NCBI RefSeq assembly: GCF_017813365.1
Contig: NZ_JAGIZA010000028.1
Span: 1 to 45,546 of the forward strand
Length of the DNA stretch: 45,546 nucleotides
Origin: Roseomonas indoligenes
GTDB taxonomy: Bacteria; Pseudomonadota; Alphaproteobacteria; Acetobacterales; Acetobacteraceae
Direction of reading: 5' to 3'
Made by a program: the position numbers and the translations under genes. How positions within the stretch are numbered: position 1 is the first letter of the stretch; the number at the start of each line of letters is the position of its first letter. The notes beneath the pieces were generated by a model, which was given only the letters and a program-made list of their open reading frames with translations, did no database searches and was not told the DNA's origin. Positions 33,381 through 41,759 of this stretch are shown here, piece by piece.

Positions 33381-34673
33381 TCAGCGGTTCGCCGCCCGGA
33401 TCGCTTCGACCAGCGGCTGGATCTTCTCCACCGGCTGCACGGAGGAGCGCCGGGCCTTCAGCGCGGCAAAGGCGTCGTCCGTTCGCTCCAGCGTCAGGCG
33501 TACATCCGCCTCGGTAAGGGCGGAGCAGATGAACATGTTGTGGTAGGGGCTGAGATAGACGCCGCGGTCCAGCGCCTCCGTCACCCAGGCATAGCCGAAG
33601 CGGAAATCCGGGTCCTCCTCGAAGAGGATCTGCGGCATCTGCGCCGGCCCGGTCTGGCGCAGGGTGAAGCCGTGGGCGGCCGCCTGCTGCTGCAACCCCT
33701 CGCGCAGCGCGGTGCCCCGCGCGATCGTCCGCTCCAGGTAGTCCGTCTCCCGGATGGCGCGCATCGTGGCGACGCCCGCCGCCATCGGCACGGCGGAGAA
33801 CCAGAAGGATCCCGTGGCGACGATGGATCCCGCGGCCTGCCGCGCCTTCTCCACGCCGAGCAGGGCGGAGACCGGCTGGCCGTTGGCGATCGCTTTGCCC
33901 CAGCAGCTCAGGTCCGGGGAGACGCCGTAGGCCTCGATGCTGCAGTCCCGGTCCAGGCGGAAGCCCGCGCGCACGTCGTCCACGATCAGCAGCGCCCCCG
34001 CCCGGTCGCAGCTCTCCCGCGCGAACTGGAGGAAGGCGGGATCGGGCAGGAACTGGTCCTGGAAGACCTCGTGGCGGAAGGGGGTGATCATGATCCCCGC
34101 TAGGTCGTCCCCGGCCATCTTAACCGCGTCGGCAAGGCTCTCGACGTCGTTGTAGCGGAAGTGGATCACATGCGCCTTGTCCTCGGGCATGAGGCCGCGG
34201 CTGGCGCGCTGGATCGCCCAGCCGGAGGCACCGTGATAGGTCCCGCGGCCGACCAGGATCTTGCCGCGCCCGGTATGGGCGCGGGCGGTGGCCACGGCCA
34301 TGGAGGTGGCGTCGGTGCCGTTCTTGCAGAACATGGCCCAGTCGGCGTGGCTGACCTGCGCGACCATGGCCTCCGCGAAGGCGACCATCGCCTCGCCCGG
34401 CCCTGTCATGGTGTCGCCCCGCGCGCGCTGGGCGGCGGCGGCCGTGTCGATCTCGGCATGGCCATAGCCGAATAAATTCGGCCCGAAGGCGCACATATAG
34501 TCGAGGTACTCGTTCCCATCGACGTCCCAGAGCCGGGCGCCCTCGGCCCGCGAGAAGAACTGCGGGTAGCCCTCCGGCAGGAGGGCGACGGACTCATGCC
34601 CGTACATCCCGTTCGGGATCACGGCGCGGGCCCGCTCCATCAGCGCCGCCCCCTGCGAACGATTCCGCCCCAT
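33381..34673 (-). CDS. Class-III PLP aminotransferase, glutamate-1-semialdehyde aminomutase-like
   Basis: The 430-residue protein has the class-III plan: GARLWDVDGNEYLDY, FCKNGTDATSMAVATAR, the cofactor Asp in VDDVRAGFR (232/233), and catalytic K260 in CWGKAIANGQPVSALLG. HemL-like spacing is evident, but VDDVRAGF and ITPFRHEVF differ from housekeeping HemL. Its place at the head of a catabolic operon next to a TetR gene argues for amine catabolism instead. GGAAGG precedes the ATG by 8 bases. It probably removes an amino group from the substrate or product of the amidase/FMO enzymes. Confidence 0.9.
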   Translation of the reverse strand: MGRNRSQGAALMERARAVIPNGMYGHESVALLPEGYPQFFSRAEGARLWDVDGNEYLDYMCAFGPNLFGYGHAEIDTAAAAQRARGDTMTGPGEAMVAFAEAMVAQVSHADWAMFCKNGTDATSMAVATARAHTGRGKILVGRGTYHGASGWAIQRASRGLMPEDKAHVIHFRYNDVESLADAVKMAGDDLAGIMITPFRHEVFQDQFLPDPAFLQFARESCDRAGALLIVDDVRAGFRLDRDCSIEAYGVSPDLSCWGKAIANGQPVSALLGVEKARQAAGSIVATGSFWFSAVPMAAGVATMRAIRETDYLERTIARGTALREGLQQQAAAHGFTLRQTGPAQMPQILFEEDPDFRFGYAWVTEALDRGVYLSPYHNMFICSALTEADVRLTLERTDDAFAALKARRSSVQPVEKIQPLVEAIRAANR

Positions 34674-34780
34674 CTGCCGCGCCTTCCATTCCTCGAATTA
34701 GTTCGATTTGGGAGAGGTTCTGCGGGGCTGTCAATCGCCTTGTTCCGTCGCTAGGACTGGCAGGGGGAGAGGAGAGGCCG
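34674..34780. promoter_or_regulatory. Divergent aminotransferase/TetR promoter region with palindromic operator
   Basis: This 107-base gap holds TCGAA (34693-34697), a 4-base spacer, then TTCGA (34702-34706): a perfect 5-bp-arm palindrome in an A/T-rich island. It lies 20-33 bases before the aminotransferase ATG, a position where TetR binding would block that operon. The rest of the gap shows no clear -35/-10 pair. Confidence 0.5.
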
Positions 34781-35422
34781 ATGGTCGAGACACGCCCGGA
34801 CACGCCGAGGCGGCCGCTCCGGGCACGGGGCCGGTCCCGCTACGAGGCCCTGCTGGACGCGGTGGACGCGCTGGTGCGGCAGGGCCCGCCGGCCTCGATC
34901 AGCCTGCAGGACGTGGCGCGGGAGGCCGGGGCGCCGCTGGCTTCCGTGTACCACTACTTCCCCAACAGCACGGCCGCCTTCCTGGGGCTCGCGCAGCGCT
35001 ACCACCGTTTTTTCGAGGCCGTGTACGAGGAGCCGATCCCGGAGATGCCGGAGACCTGGCCGGGCCTGAACCGCCTATGGGCCGCGCGGGGCCGCCGGGT
35101 CTACGAGACCCATCCGGCGACCATGCGGCTCTTCCTCGGGGCCGATGTCGCCGGGCGCATTCGGGAGGCCGACCTGGACGCCAACCGGCGCTTCGGCGAG
35201 CACCAATACCGGCTGCTGCGGCAACACTTCCTCATCCCCGAGGACCCGTCGCTCGTCGACCGGCTCGCGATCGGCGTCACGATCAGCGATTCGATCTGGT
35301 CCCTCTCCTACATCCGCCACGGCCGCCTGACCGATGAGATGGTGGAGGAGGCCGCGCGGGCGAAGGAGGCCTATCTGGCCGCCTTCATCCCGCCCCGCGC
35401 CGCGCGGCGCGGGGAAGACTGA
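34781..35422 (+). CDS. TetR-family transcriptional regulator
   Basis: The 213-residue protein starts at ATG 34781, with GGAGAGG just upstream. The N-terminal HTH (about 39-62) reads SISLQDVAREAGAPLASVYH, ending in YFPN, the classic TetR recognition helix. The ligand domain (about 75-200) is helical and carries YETHPATMRLFLGADV. Divergent placement from the aminotransferase-FMO-amidase genes and a palindrome in the shared gap suggest local repression relieved by a pathway compound. Its 3' end comes within 4 bases of the convergent binding protein B gene. Confidence 0.92.
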   Translation: MVETRPDTPRRPLRARGRSRYEALLDAVDALVRQGPPASISLQDVAREAGAPLASVYHYFPNSTAAFLGLAQRYHRFFEAVYEEPIPEMPETWPGLNRLWAARGRRVYETHPATMRLFLGADVAGRIREADLDANRRFGEHQYRLLRQHFLIPEDPSLVDRLAIGVTISDSIWSLSYIRHGRLTDEMVEEAARAKEAYLAAFIPPRAARRGED

Positions 35423-35426
35423 GACC

Positions 35427-37010
35427 TCAACCCTTCCGGATGTTGTAGAAGATCGGGAAGCCGTTGAGCATGCCCGTCACATCGGCGCGGAAGGCCGTGG
35501 GCTGGGTGAAGAACCCCGTCGGCAGATAGGGGATGTCTTCGAAGGCCTGGCGCTGCAGCGCCTCCGCGAGGCTCTTCTGCTCCGCCAGGTCCTCGGAATC
35601 CATGAACCGGTCGCGCAGGGCCTCGATCTTCGGCAGGTCTGGCCAGCCGTAGGTGCCCGCCCGGCCAGGACCGCGGACATAGGACTGCGTGGCGGGGGTG
35701 GTGGCGATGATGCCGGGGATGGTGTTGCACCACACGCTCCACCCGCCCTGCTCCAGGGAGCCGCGGTTGTTCACGCGCCCGGCGATCGTGCCCCAGTCGC
35801 CGGCCTGGTAGTCGAGATTCACGCCGCTGCGGCGGAACATGTCTCCCGCGATCTCGCTCATCGCGTTCAGCCGCGCTTGGTCGGCGGGCACGACGAAGAC
35901 CACGCGCTCCCCCTTGTAGCCCGCCGCCTCCAGGTTGCGCTTCACCCGGTCGAAGTTCGGCGCGCCGTCCATCGTGTCCAGCCCCACCTCGCTCGCCAGC
36001 GGGCTGCCCGGCAGGAAGAAGCCGCAGCGGTCGTTCCAGAGGGAGCGGTCCTCGCCGAGCACCGCCGTCATGTAGTCGGCCTGCCGGATGCCCGGCAGGA
36101 AGGCGCGGCGGATGGCCGGGTTGTCGAAGGGCGGCTGCAGGTGGTTCAGGCGGATCATGGACATGGAGCCGGTCCGGTCCTTCACCTCCACCCGCAGGTT
36201 GCGGTTCCGGCGCAGCAGCGGCAGCAGGTCCGGCGTCGGCTGCTCCCACCAGTCCACCTCGCCCTGCTGCATCGCGGCCGCGGCCGTGGAGGCATCGGGC
36301 AGGGTGAGCCATTCCACGCGGTCCACCCCGGCGCGCTTGCCGCCGGCGAGGAAGCTCGGGGGCTCGTCCCGCGGCACGTAGCCCTCGAAGCGCGCGTAGA
36401 CTGCCCGGGCGCCCGCCATGCGCTCACCGGGAACCCAGCGGAACGGGCCGCTGCCGACGATCTCCGTTACCTGCGTGGAGACCGGCAGCTTCGCGAAGCG
36501 CTCCTGCATCACCGGGCAGAAGGAGGAGGGCTTGGCGAGCGCGGCGGCGAGGAAGGGAAAGGGCTTCTTCAGGCGGATGGTGAAGACCCGGTCGGAAACC
36601 GCCGCCATCTCGTCGGTAATGGCGCGGATGTTCTGCCCCAGCACGTCCGCCTGGCTCCACCGGGCGATGCTGGCCACGGCGTCCGCGGCGCGGATGGGCG
36701 TTCCGTCGTGGAAGGTGATGCGCTCGCGCAGCGTGATCCGCCAGGTGCGGCCGCCATCCTCGACGACATGGCCCTCCACCAGCTGGGGGCGCGGCGCGTA
36801 GTTCTCGTCCAGCCCATAGAGCTGGTCGTAGACCATCATGCCGTGGTTGCGCGTGACGAGCGCCGTGTTGAAGACCGGGTCCAGCAGCGCCAGGTCGGTC
36901 TGGGGCACGAAGCGCAGCACGCTCCGCGCGCCCGGCGTTCCCTGGGCCCGGACGACGGACGGGGCCGCGACTGCGGCGGCGGAGAGGGCCAGTACCTCAC
37001 GACGCTTCAT
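35427..37010 (-). CDS. Dipeptide/oligopeptide-type (DppA family) substrate-binding protein, copy B (orphan)
   Basis: The 527-residue paralogue of the protein at 28424-30004 has leader MKRREVLALSAAAVAAPSVV, with a likely cut at VRA-QG. ATG 37010 is preferred because GAGGAGGAA lies upstream. Shared blocks include LDPVFNTALVTR, VGSGPFRW, LNHLQPPFDNPAIRRAFL and YGWPDLPKIEALRD. By eye well over half of all positions are identical, with differences clustered in the N-terminal leader and some loops (for example EPPSFLAGGKRAG against DGTPSFLAGPKIP). Again no Dpp-type permease or ATPase is adjacent. It follows amidase B, repeating the amidase-binding protein order of copy A. Confidence 0.92.
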   Translation of the reverse strand: MKRREVLALSAAAVAAPSVVRAQGTPGARSVLRFVPQTDLALLDPVFNTALVTRNHGMMVYDQLYGLDENYAPRPQLVEGHVVEDGGRTWRITLRERITFHDGTPIRAADAVASIARWSQADVLGQNIRAITDEMAAVSDRVFTIRLKKPFPFLAAALAKPSSFCPVMQERFAKLPVSTQVTEIVGSGPFRWVPGERMAGARAVYARFEGYVPRDEPPSFLAGGKRAGVDRVEWLTLPDASTAAAAMQQGEVDWWEQPTPDLLPLLRRNRNLRVEVKDRTGSMSMIRLNHLQPPFDNPAIRRAFLPGIRQADYMTAVLGEDRSLWNDRCGFFLPGSPLASEVGLDTMDGAPNFDRVKRNLEAAGYKGERVVFVVPADQARLNAMSEIAGDMFRRSGVNLDYQAGDWGTIAGRVNNRGSLEQGGWSVWCNTIPGIIATTPATQSYVRGPGRAGTYGWPDLPKIEALRDRFMDSEDLAEQKSLAEALQRQAFEDIPYLPTGFFTQPTAFRADVTGMLNGFPIFYNIRKG

Positions 37011-37051
37011 CGTTCTTCCTCCTCTTGGCGTGGTCTCGGCAGAATCCGGTG

Positions 37052-38515
37052 TCACGGCACGCCCAGCCAGTCCGGCAGGCGGGTGATCCAGGGGCAGGCG
37101 GCCTCGTAGCGCGCGGCGGCCTGCAGCACGCGCAAGTCGCCGCGCGGCGGGCCGATGAGTTGCAGGCCCATGGGCAGCCCGCGCGGGTCGAAACCCGCGG
37201 GCAGGCTGATGGCCGGGAGGCCCGCCATGGTGGCGCCCGCCACCACCTCCATCCAGCGGTGGTAGCTGTCCATCGGGCGGCCGTTGATCCTCGCCGGCCA
37301 GTCGATGCCGGCCTCGAAGGGGAAGACCTGGGCCGAGGGGATCAGGAGGAAGTCGAAGCGCTCGAACAGGGCCGTGAAGGCCTTGTACCAGGCCCCGCGG
37401 TCCAGCCCGGCCTTGTAGACGTCAAGGCCGCTGAGGCCGTGGCTGCCCTCGATCTCCCAGATCGCCTCCGGCTTCAACTGGCGGCGCTGCGCCGGATCGC
37501 GCCAGGCCGCGTCGTGCCGGCCGCCGATGCTCTGCTGGCGGAGGACGACGAAGGCCTGCCAGAGCCGCTCGGGGTCGAACGCCACCCGGGCTTCCTCGAC
37601 GGAGCCGCCGGCCTGCCGGAAGACGTCGAACGCCGCCGTGCAGAGCTCCAGCACCCCCGGCTCGAAGGGCAGGTGCCCACCAAGGTCGCCGAGCCAACCG
37701 AGGCGCAGCGGCCCCCTCCCCTCCTCCAGCCGCTCCTCGAAGCGGAAGCCCGGATCCTCCAGCGAGAGGGGCGCGCGGGGATCGTAGCCGGCCTGGACCG
37801 AGAGCAGCATCGCCACGTCGCGCACGGTGCGGCCCATCGGGCCCTCCACGGCCATCTGGCCGTAGAAAGGGTCCGGCGTGTCGGCCGGCACGCGGCCCTG
37901 GGAGGGGCGGAAGCCGAAGACGTTGTTGAAGGCGGCGGGGTTGCGGAGCGAGCCGCCCATGTCGCCGCCATCGCCAACGGGCAGCATCCGCGTGGCCAGC
38001 GCCACCGCCGCGCCGCCGCTGGAACCGCCCGCGACGCGGGAGGGGTCGTAGGCGTTGCGGGTGAGGCCGAAGACCGGGTTGTAGCTGTTCGAGCCGTAGC
38101 CGAATTCCGGCACGTTGGTCTTGCCGATGATGACCGCGCCCGCCGCCCGCATGCGGGCGACGAAGACCGCGTCCGCCTCGGGCACCTGGTCCGCGAAGAG
38201 CGGCGAGCCGAGCGTCGTGCGCAGACCCTTCGTCGCGGCGAGGTCCTTGATGGCCTGGGGCAGCCCGTGCAGCGGCCCCACCGCATCGCCCCGCGCCACC
38301 GCCCGGTCGGCCTCCTCCGCCTCCGCCAGGAGCTCCGCCCGCGGGCGGAGCGAGACGATGGCGTTCACGCGCGGGTTCGCCGCCTCGATATGGTCGAGAT
38401 AGGCCGCCATCACCTCGCGCGACGAGACCTCGCGCCGACGGATCATCGCCGCGAGCGGGACGGCATCGATCCGGCACAGCGCCGGGACGGTAATGGGGGC
38501 CGCGCCGTCGCTCAC
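37052..38515 (-). CDS. Amidase-signature family hydrolase, copy B
   Basis: The 487-residue enzyme starts at GTG 38515, overlapping the penicillin-acylase stop (GTGA); a longer frame to 38599 lies inside that gene. The triad is K90 (QAIKD), S165 in GGSSGG and S189 (MGGSLRNPA), with canonical spacing. NNVFGFRPSQGRVP follows as usual. It is more divergent from amidase A than the two binding proteins are from each other, so the modules are not simple recent copies as a unit. It probably acts downstream of the penicillin-acylase-type enzyme on an amide product. Confidence 0.92.
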   Translation of the reverse strand: MSDGAAPITVPALCRIDAVPLAAMIRRREVSSREVMAAYLDHIEAANPRVNAIVSLRPRAELLAEAEEADRAVARGDAVGPLHGLPQAIKDLAATKGLRTTLGSPLFADQVPEADAVFVARMRAAGAVIIGKTNVPEFGYGSNSYNPVFGLTRNAYDPSRVAGGSSGGAAVALATRMLPVGDGGDMGGSLRNPAAFNNVFGFRPSQGRVPADTPDPFYGQMAVEGPMGRTVRDVAMLLSVQAGYDPRAPLSLEDPGFRFEERLEEGRGPLRLGWLGDLGGHLPFEPGVLELCTAAFDVFRQAGGSVEEARVAFDPERLWQAFVVLRQQSIGGRHDAAWRDPAQRRQLKPEAIWEIEGSHGLSGLDVYKAGLDRGAWYKAFTALFERFDFLLIPSAQVFPFEAGIDWPARINGRPMDSYHRWMEVVAGATMAGLPAISLPAGFDPRGLPMGLQLIGPPRGDLRVLQAAARYEAACPWITRLPDWLGVP

Positions 38516-40815
38516 GGCCGGAGCACCTGCACGGACCGCGCGGCCGCGCGCACCCCATCCCAGCCGTAGAGCATCGGCACCATCCGCGCGCCGGCCCATT
38601 CGGCGTGCTGGTCCGTGTAGTGCGGGCTGCCCGGCTGGCCGGAGACGCCGTGGAACACGACCCAGCGGCTGTTGTCCCAGTTCCCGACATCGAAGACGTA
38701 GCGCGCCAGCGCGCCATAGGCCGCGGCGGGCCCGACGGAAGCCAGCAGGCCGTTCGCCATCACCGTGTCGTTGTCGCCGCCAATCGGCAGGGCGGGCGGA
38801 TCCAGCAGCGGAGCCGCCTCAGGGAAAAGGGCGGAGAGGGGATGCGTGAAGCGCGGCCGATGCGCCTCGCCCCATGGCTTCGCGCCCTCCCCCGCCGCCT
38901 CGCGCAGCGCGGCCACGATCGCCTCGTCCCAGCTCCAGCCGTCCAGCAGGGATGCGTCGTCCCGCCGCAGCAGGTTCGGCAGCGCCCACCAGAGCTGGTT
39001 CATCGGGGCCACACCCGGTGCCACGGCGAGCCAGGGATGCGCGCCGGCGCCCGATAGCCCGCTCCGCTCCGCCAGGATGCGGGTCAGGGCCCGCCGCAGC
39101 GCGGCATAGGCCGTCGGCTCCGTCGCCCCCGCCTCCATCCGTGCATCCCAGGCCAGGAGCCGTGCCCGCAGCGCCTCCGTCTCCCCGTCCAGCGGCGCGA
39201 GTGCGGCCAGCCGCGCCTGCAGCAGCCGCGCGTTGGGCGAGAGGGTGTCGCCGTGGATCCCGCCGGCATCCTCCGCCCCGAAACCCGACATCTCCCGCAG
39301 ACGCTCCAGGATGCGTGCCGCGCGGTAGGGCGGGTGGCAATCCGTGCAGAGGTAGTCCGGGTGATCGTCCGCCACGACGCGGTTGTTGGCGGTGACGATC
39401 AGCGCCTCCTCCGGGTCGATCACCCGGGGCATCTCGTCATGCGTGATCCAGCCCTGCCAGGCGTGCTCGCCCGTCCAGCCCGGTACCGGCAGCCAGCCAT
39501 TCTCCCGACTGCGCCGCGGCACGCGCGCCCGCACGAGGTGGCCGATATGCCCCTTGGTGTCGGCGGCGACGAGGTTATGGTCGATCAGGCCCCAGCCGCG
39601 CGTCGCCTCAAACAGGTCCTCGACGCCCTCGGCCCCCGTCATGCGCGGCAGGCAGTCGAAGGAGAGGTCCGCTTCCGCGAACTGCACGGATCGCAGCGAG
39701 ATCGCGGTGCCCCCGCGCGGATCGCCCGCGATCACCGGGCCGTTCGGCGTCTCCAGCACTTCGAAGCGCCGCGACTCCGCGCCGCGCACCGCGACCGTCT
39801 CCTCGCGCCGGGCCACTGGCACCCACTCCCCGGCACTCATCACCCGCGCGCCGTCCGCGTCCAAGCGCTCCAGGAAGACGTCGTGGATGTCCATGAAGGC
39901 GTGCGTCACGCAGTAGGCCACGCGGCCGTTTTGCGCGAAGTGCGGGAAGCCCGGAACGCCCGGCACGGTCAGCCCGATCATGTCGAAGGCATCGCAGGCC
40001 ACGTGGTGCTGCGCGTACATGTTCGGGATCTCGAAGACCCGGTGCGGATCGCCCGCCAGCACCGGCCGCCCGGTGCGGCTGCGCGCGGGGCCCACCGCCC
40101 AGTTGTTGCTGCCGCCCCCCGTCTCGTCGCCGGGCAGGCCGAGCGATTCCAGCAGCGCGCGGATCGCCGGCGCCAGGGCCGCGAGGTCCGCCTCGTGGCG
40201 ATGCACCTCCGCGCCCGGCGGGATGCAGAGGAGGTCGAGGCCGCCATCGTCGTAGCGGAGCTTCGCGACGCCCTCCGCCCCCACCGTCGGCAGCGCCGCC
40301 GCCCGCCACAGCTTGAACCAGACCGACCCCATCAGCAGCCCCAGCCGCCGCATCACCGCGATGCTGTGCCAGCCCTCCCAGGGCTCCGGCCGCGCATCCA
40401 GCAGGGCGTACTCCACCGGCAGGGGCGCGCCGGAGCCGAGGAAAGCGTTCACCCCGGCCGCGTAGGATTCCAGCATGGCCCGCGCCGCCTCGCCCAGCGC
40501 GGCGTGATCGCGCCGGCAGGCCGCCTCCATGCCCAGTCGCCGGACGAGGATGTCGGCCTCCACCGCCCCCGCCCCCAGCCACTCCGCCGCGCGCCCGAGG
40601 GCGCGCCGGCGCGTCAGCTCCATCTGGAACAGCCGGTCCTGCGCGTGCACGACGCCCAGGGCGAACCAGGCATCCGCCGTCGGCCCCGCTCGGAGATGCG
40701 GGATGCCGTGGGCATCGCGCAGGATCTCCACCGGCGCGAGCAGGCCGGGAAGGCGAAGCTCGCCCTCCATCGGCGGCAGCGCCTGCTTCAGGGCATGGGG
40801 ATCGACTGTTGGCAA
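38512..40815 (-). CDS. Penicillin-acylase-family Ntn hydrolase without a visible signal peptide
   Basis: The 767-residue precursor starts at TTG 40815, with GGAGGG 6 bases upstream. An alpha region (about 1-235) with VVHAQDRLFQMELTRR is followed by the autoprocessing and catalytic Ser at about 236 (GGGSNNWAVGP) and a beta region of about 530 residues containing YCVTHAFMDIHDVF. Family members are usually exported, but the N-terminus (MPTVDPHALKQALPPMEGEL) has no hydrophobic leader, so this one may be cytoplasmic. It could hydrolyse N-acyl amines, N-acyl homoserine lactones, cyclic imides or beta-lactam side chains; which one is unknown. It heads the acylase-amidase-binding protein operon. Confidence 0.9.
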   Translation of the reverse strand: MPTVDPHALKQALPPMEGELRLPGLLAPVEILRDAHGIPHLRAGPTADAWFALGVVHAQDRLFQMELTRRRALGRAAEWLGAGAVEADILVRRLGMEAACRRDHAALGEAARAMLESYAAGVNAFLGSGAPLPVEYALLDARPEPWEGWHSIAVMRRLGLLMGSVWFKLWRAAALPTVGAEGVAKLRYDDGGLDLLCIPPGAEVHRHEADLAALAPAIRALLESLGLPGDETGGGSNNWAVGPARSRTGRPVLAGDPHRVFEIPNMYAQHHVACDAFDMIGLTVPGVPGFPHFAQNGRVAYCVTHAFMDIHDVFLERLDADGARVMSAGEWVPVARREETVAVRGAESRRFEVLETPNGPVIAGDPRGGTAISLRSVQFAEADLSFDCLPRMTGAEGVEDLFEATRGWGLIDHNLVAADTKGHIGHLVRARVPRRSRENGWLPVPGWTGEHAWQGWITHDEMPRVIDPEEALIVTANNRVVADDHPDYLCTDCHPPYRAARILERLREMSGFGAEDAGGIHGDTLSPNARLLQARLAALAPLDGETEALRARLLAWDARMEAGATEPTAYAALRRALTRILAERSGLSGAGAHPWLAVAPGVAPMNQLWWALPNLLRRDDASLLDGWSWDEAIVAALREAAGEGAKPWGEAHRPRFTHPLSALFPEAAPLLDPPALPIGGDNDTVMANGLLASVGPAAAYGALARYVFDVGNWDNSRWVVFHGVSGQPGSPHYTDQHAEWAGARMVPMLYGWDGVRAAARSVQVLRP

Positions 40816-40972
40816 ACCTGTCCCTCCGGGCAGAGCCGCGGAGTGTGGGACGCTGGAAGGGTGCTGTCGATACGCGACCGGTGGGGTCGGCGAGGGAGCG
40901 GATCGCCCGCCCGGACGAGGCTGCCCCGGGCACGAGGTGCCGCGCGCCGGAGACCCGGCCCGCGGCAGGTCT

Positions 40973-41662
40973 TCAACGGGCCACCCCTCCCCTCGCCAGC
41001 GGCTCGAGGAGGTCCAGCACGCCGTTGCTGAGGATCTGCACGCCGACGCAGAGGAGCAGGAAGGCCGCCAGCCGCGTGACCGCGCGCGCGCCGGTCCGCC
41101 CCATCAGGGCGATCAGCCGGTCCGCCGAGCCATAGGCAATCCAGACGGTTAGGGAGACGAGGGCCGCCGCGAGCGCCATGCCGGCGAAGAAGGCGCCGTT
41201 GCCGAACCCACTGGCCGGCCGCGAGGAAGCGAGGGCAATGGCGACGGAGATGGTGCCGGGCCCCGTGGTGAAGGGCATGGTGAGGGGGAAGAAGGCGGCG
41301 TCCTCGATGTCGCTCGCCGGGGCCGCCTGCTCCTCCTTGCGCGCCTCCTGCACCTCCGGGGCGGTCAGCAGGATCCAGGCCCGGCTCGCCACCACGAGGC
41401 CGCCGGCCACGCGCAGCGCGCCGAGCGTGATCCCGAAGAAGTTCAGCACATAGCCGCCCACCCCCAGGGAGACGAGCAGCACCAGGAGCGAGTAGACGCC
41501 GACCCGCCGCGCCAGTAGGGCCCGCTCCTCATGCGTGCGGTCCGCCAGGACCTGGCTGAAGATCAGGGCCCCGCCAAGCGGGTTCACGATGGAGAAGAGC
41601 GCGGGGAAGCCCAGCAGGAAAGCCCCCAGGGCGCCGCCGAGCGGAAGAGAGCTCATGTCCAC
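40973..41662 (-). CDS. MarC-family integral membrane protein
   Basis: The 229-residue protein is started at GTG 41662, because AAGGAG lies 6 bases upstream; ATG 41656 is the alternative. About six membrane segments are visible, starting GALGAFLLGFPALFSIVNPL. Family marks are IVNPLGG, the TMPFTTGPGTISVAI motif and a central acidic loop (EVQEARKEEQAAPASDIEDA). The function of MarC proteins is unsettled; the earlier link to multidrug resistance was not upheld. It shares the strand with its neighbours but is separated from the acylase by 157 bases, in which I see no clear element. Confidence 0.9.
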   Translation of the reverse strand: MDMSSLPLGGALGAFLLGFPALFSIVNPLGGALIFSQVLADRTHEERALLARRVGVYSLLVLLVSLGVGGYVLNFFGITLGALRVAGGLVVASRAWILLTAPEVQEARKEEQAAPASDIEDAAFFPLTMPFTTGPGTISVAIALASSRPASGFGNGAFFAGMALAAALVSLTVWIAYGSADRLIALMGRTGARAVTRLAAFLLLCVGVQILSNGVLDLLEPLARGGVAR

Positions 41663-41709
41663 AGCACGCTCCTTGCGGGCCCCTGTCCTGCTTGCGGGGC
41701 CGGTCGGGG

Positions 41710-41749
41710 TTGTCGGAGGGGATGGGGGGCGCCCCGACAAGGCCGGGGC
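41710..41749 (-). terminator. Overlapping GC-rich inverted repeats after the RND pump gene
   Basis: Between the RND stop (41760) and the MarC start, three overlapping palindromes are present: TTGTCGG/CCGACAA (41710-41716 and 41734-41740), GGGGCGCCCC (41726-41735) and GCCCCG/CGGGGC (41731-41736 and 41744-41749, 7-base loop). No T-run follows. They probably end or stabilise the efflux transcript. Confidence 0.45.
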
Positions 41750-41759
41750 ATACCCCCTC

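Noticed and set aside
33381-34673. Housekeeping hemL (glutamate-1-semialdehyde aminomutase)
   Set aside because: Alphaproteobacteria normally make 5-aminolevulinate by the ALA synthase route, several conserved HemL stretches differ, and the gene heads a regulated catabolic cluster.
40816-40972. Possible small gene or promoter between the MarC and acylase genes
   Set aside because: The 157 bases show no convincing reading frame with a ribosome-binding site and no clear promoter elements; only the acylase ribosome-binding site is evident.
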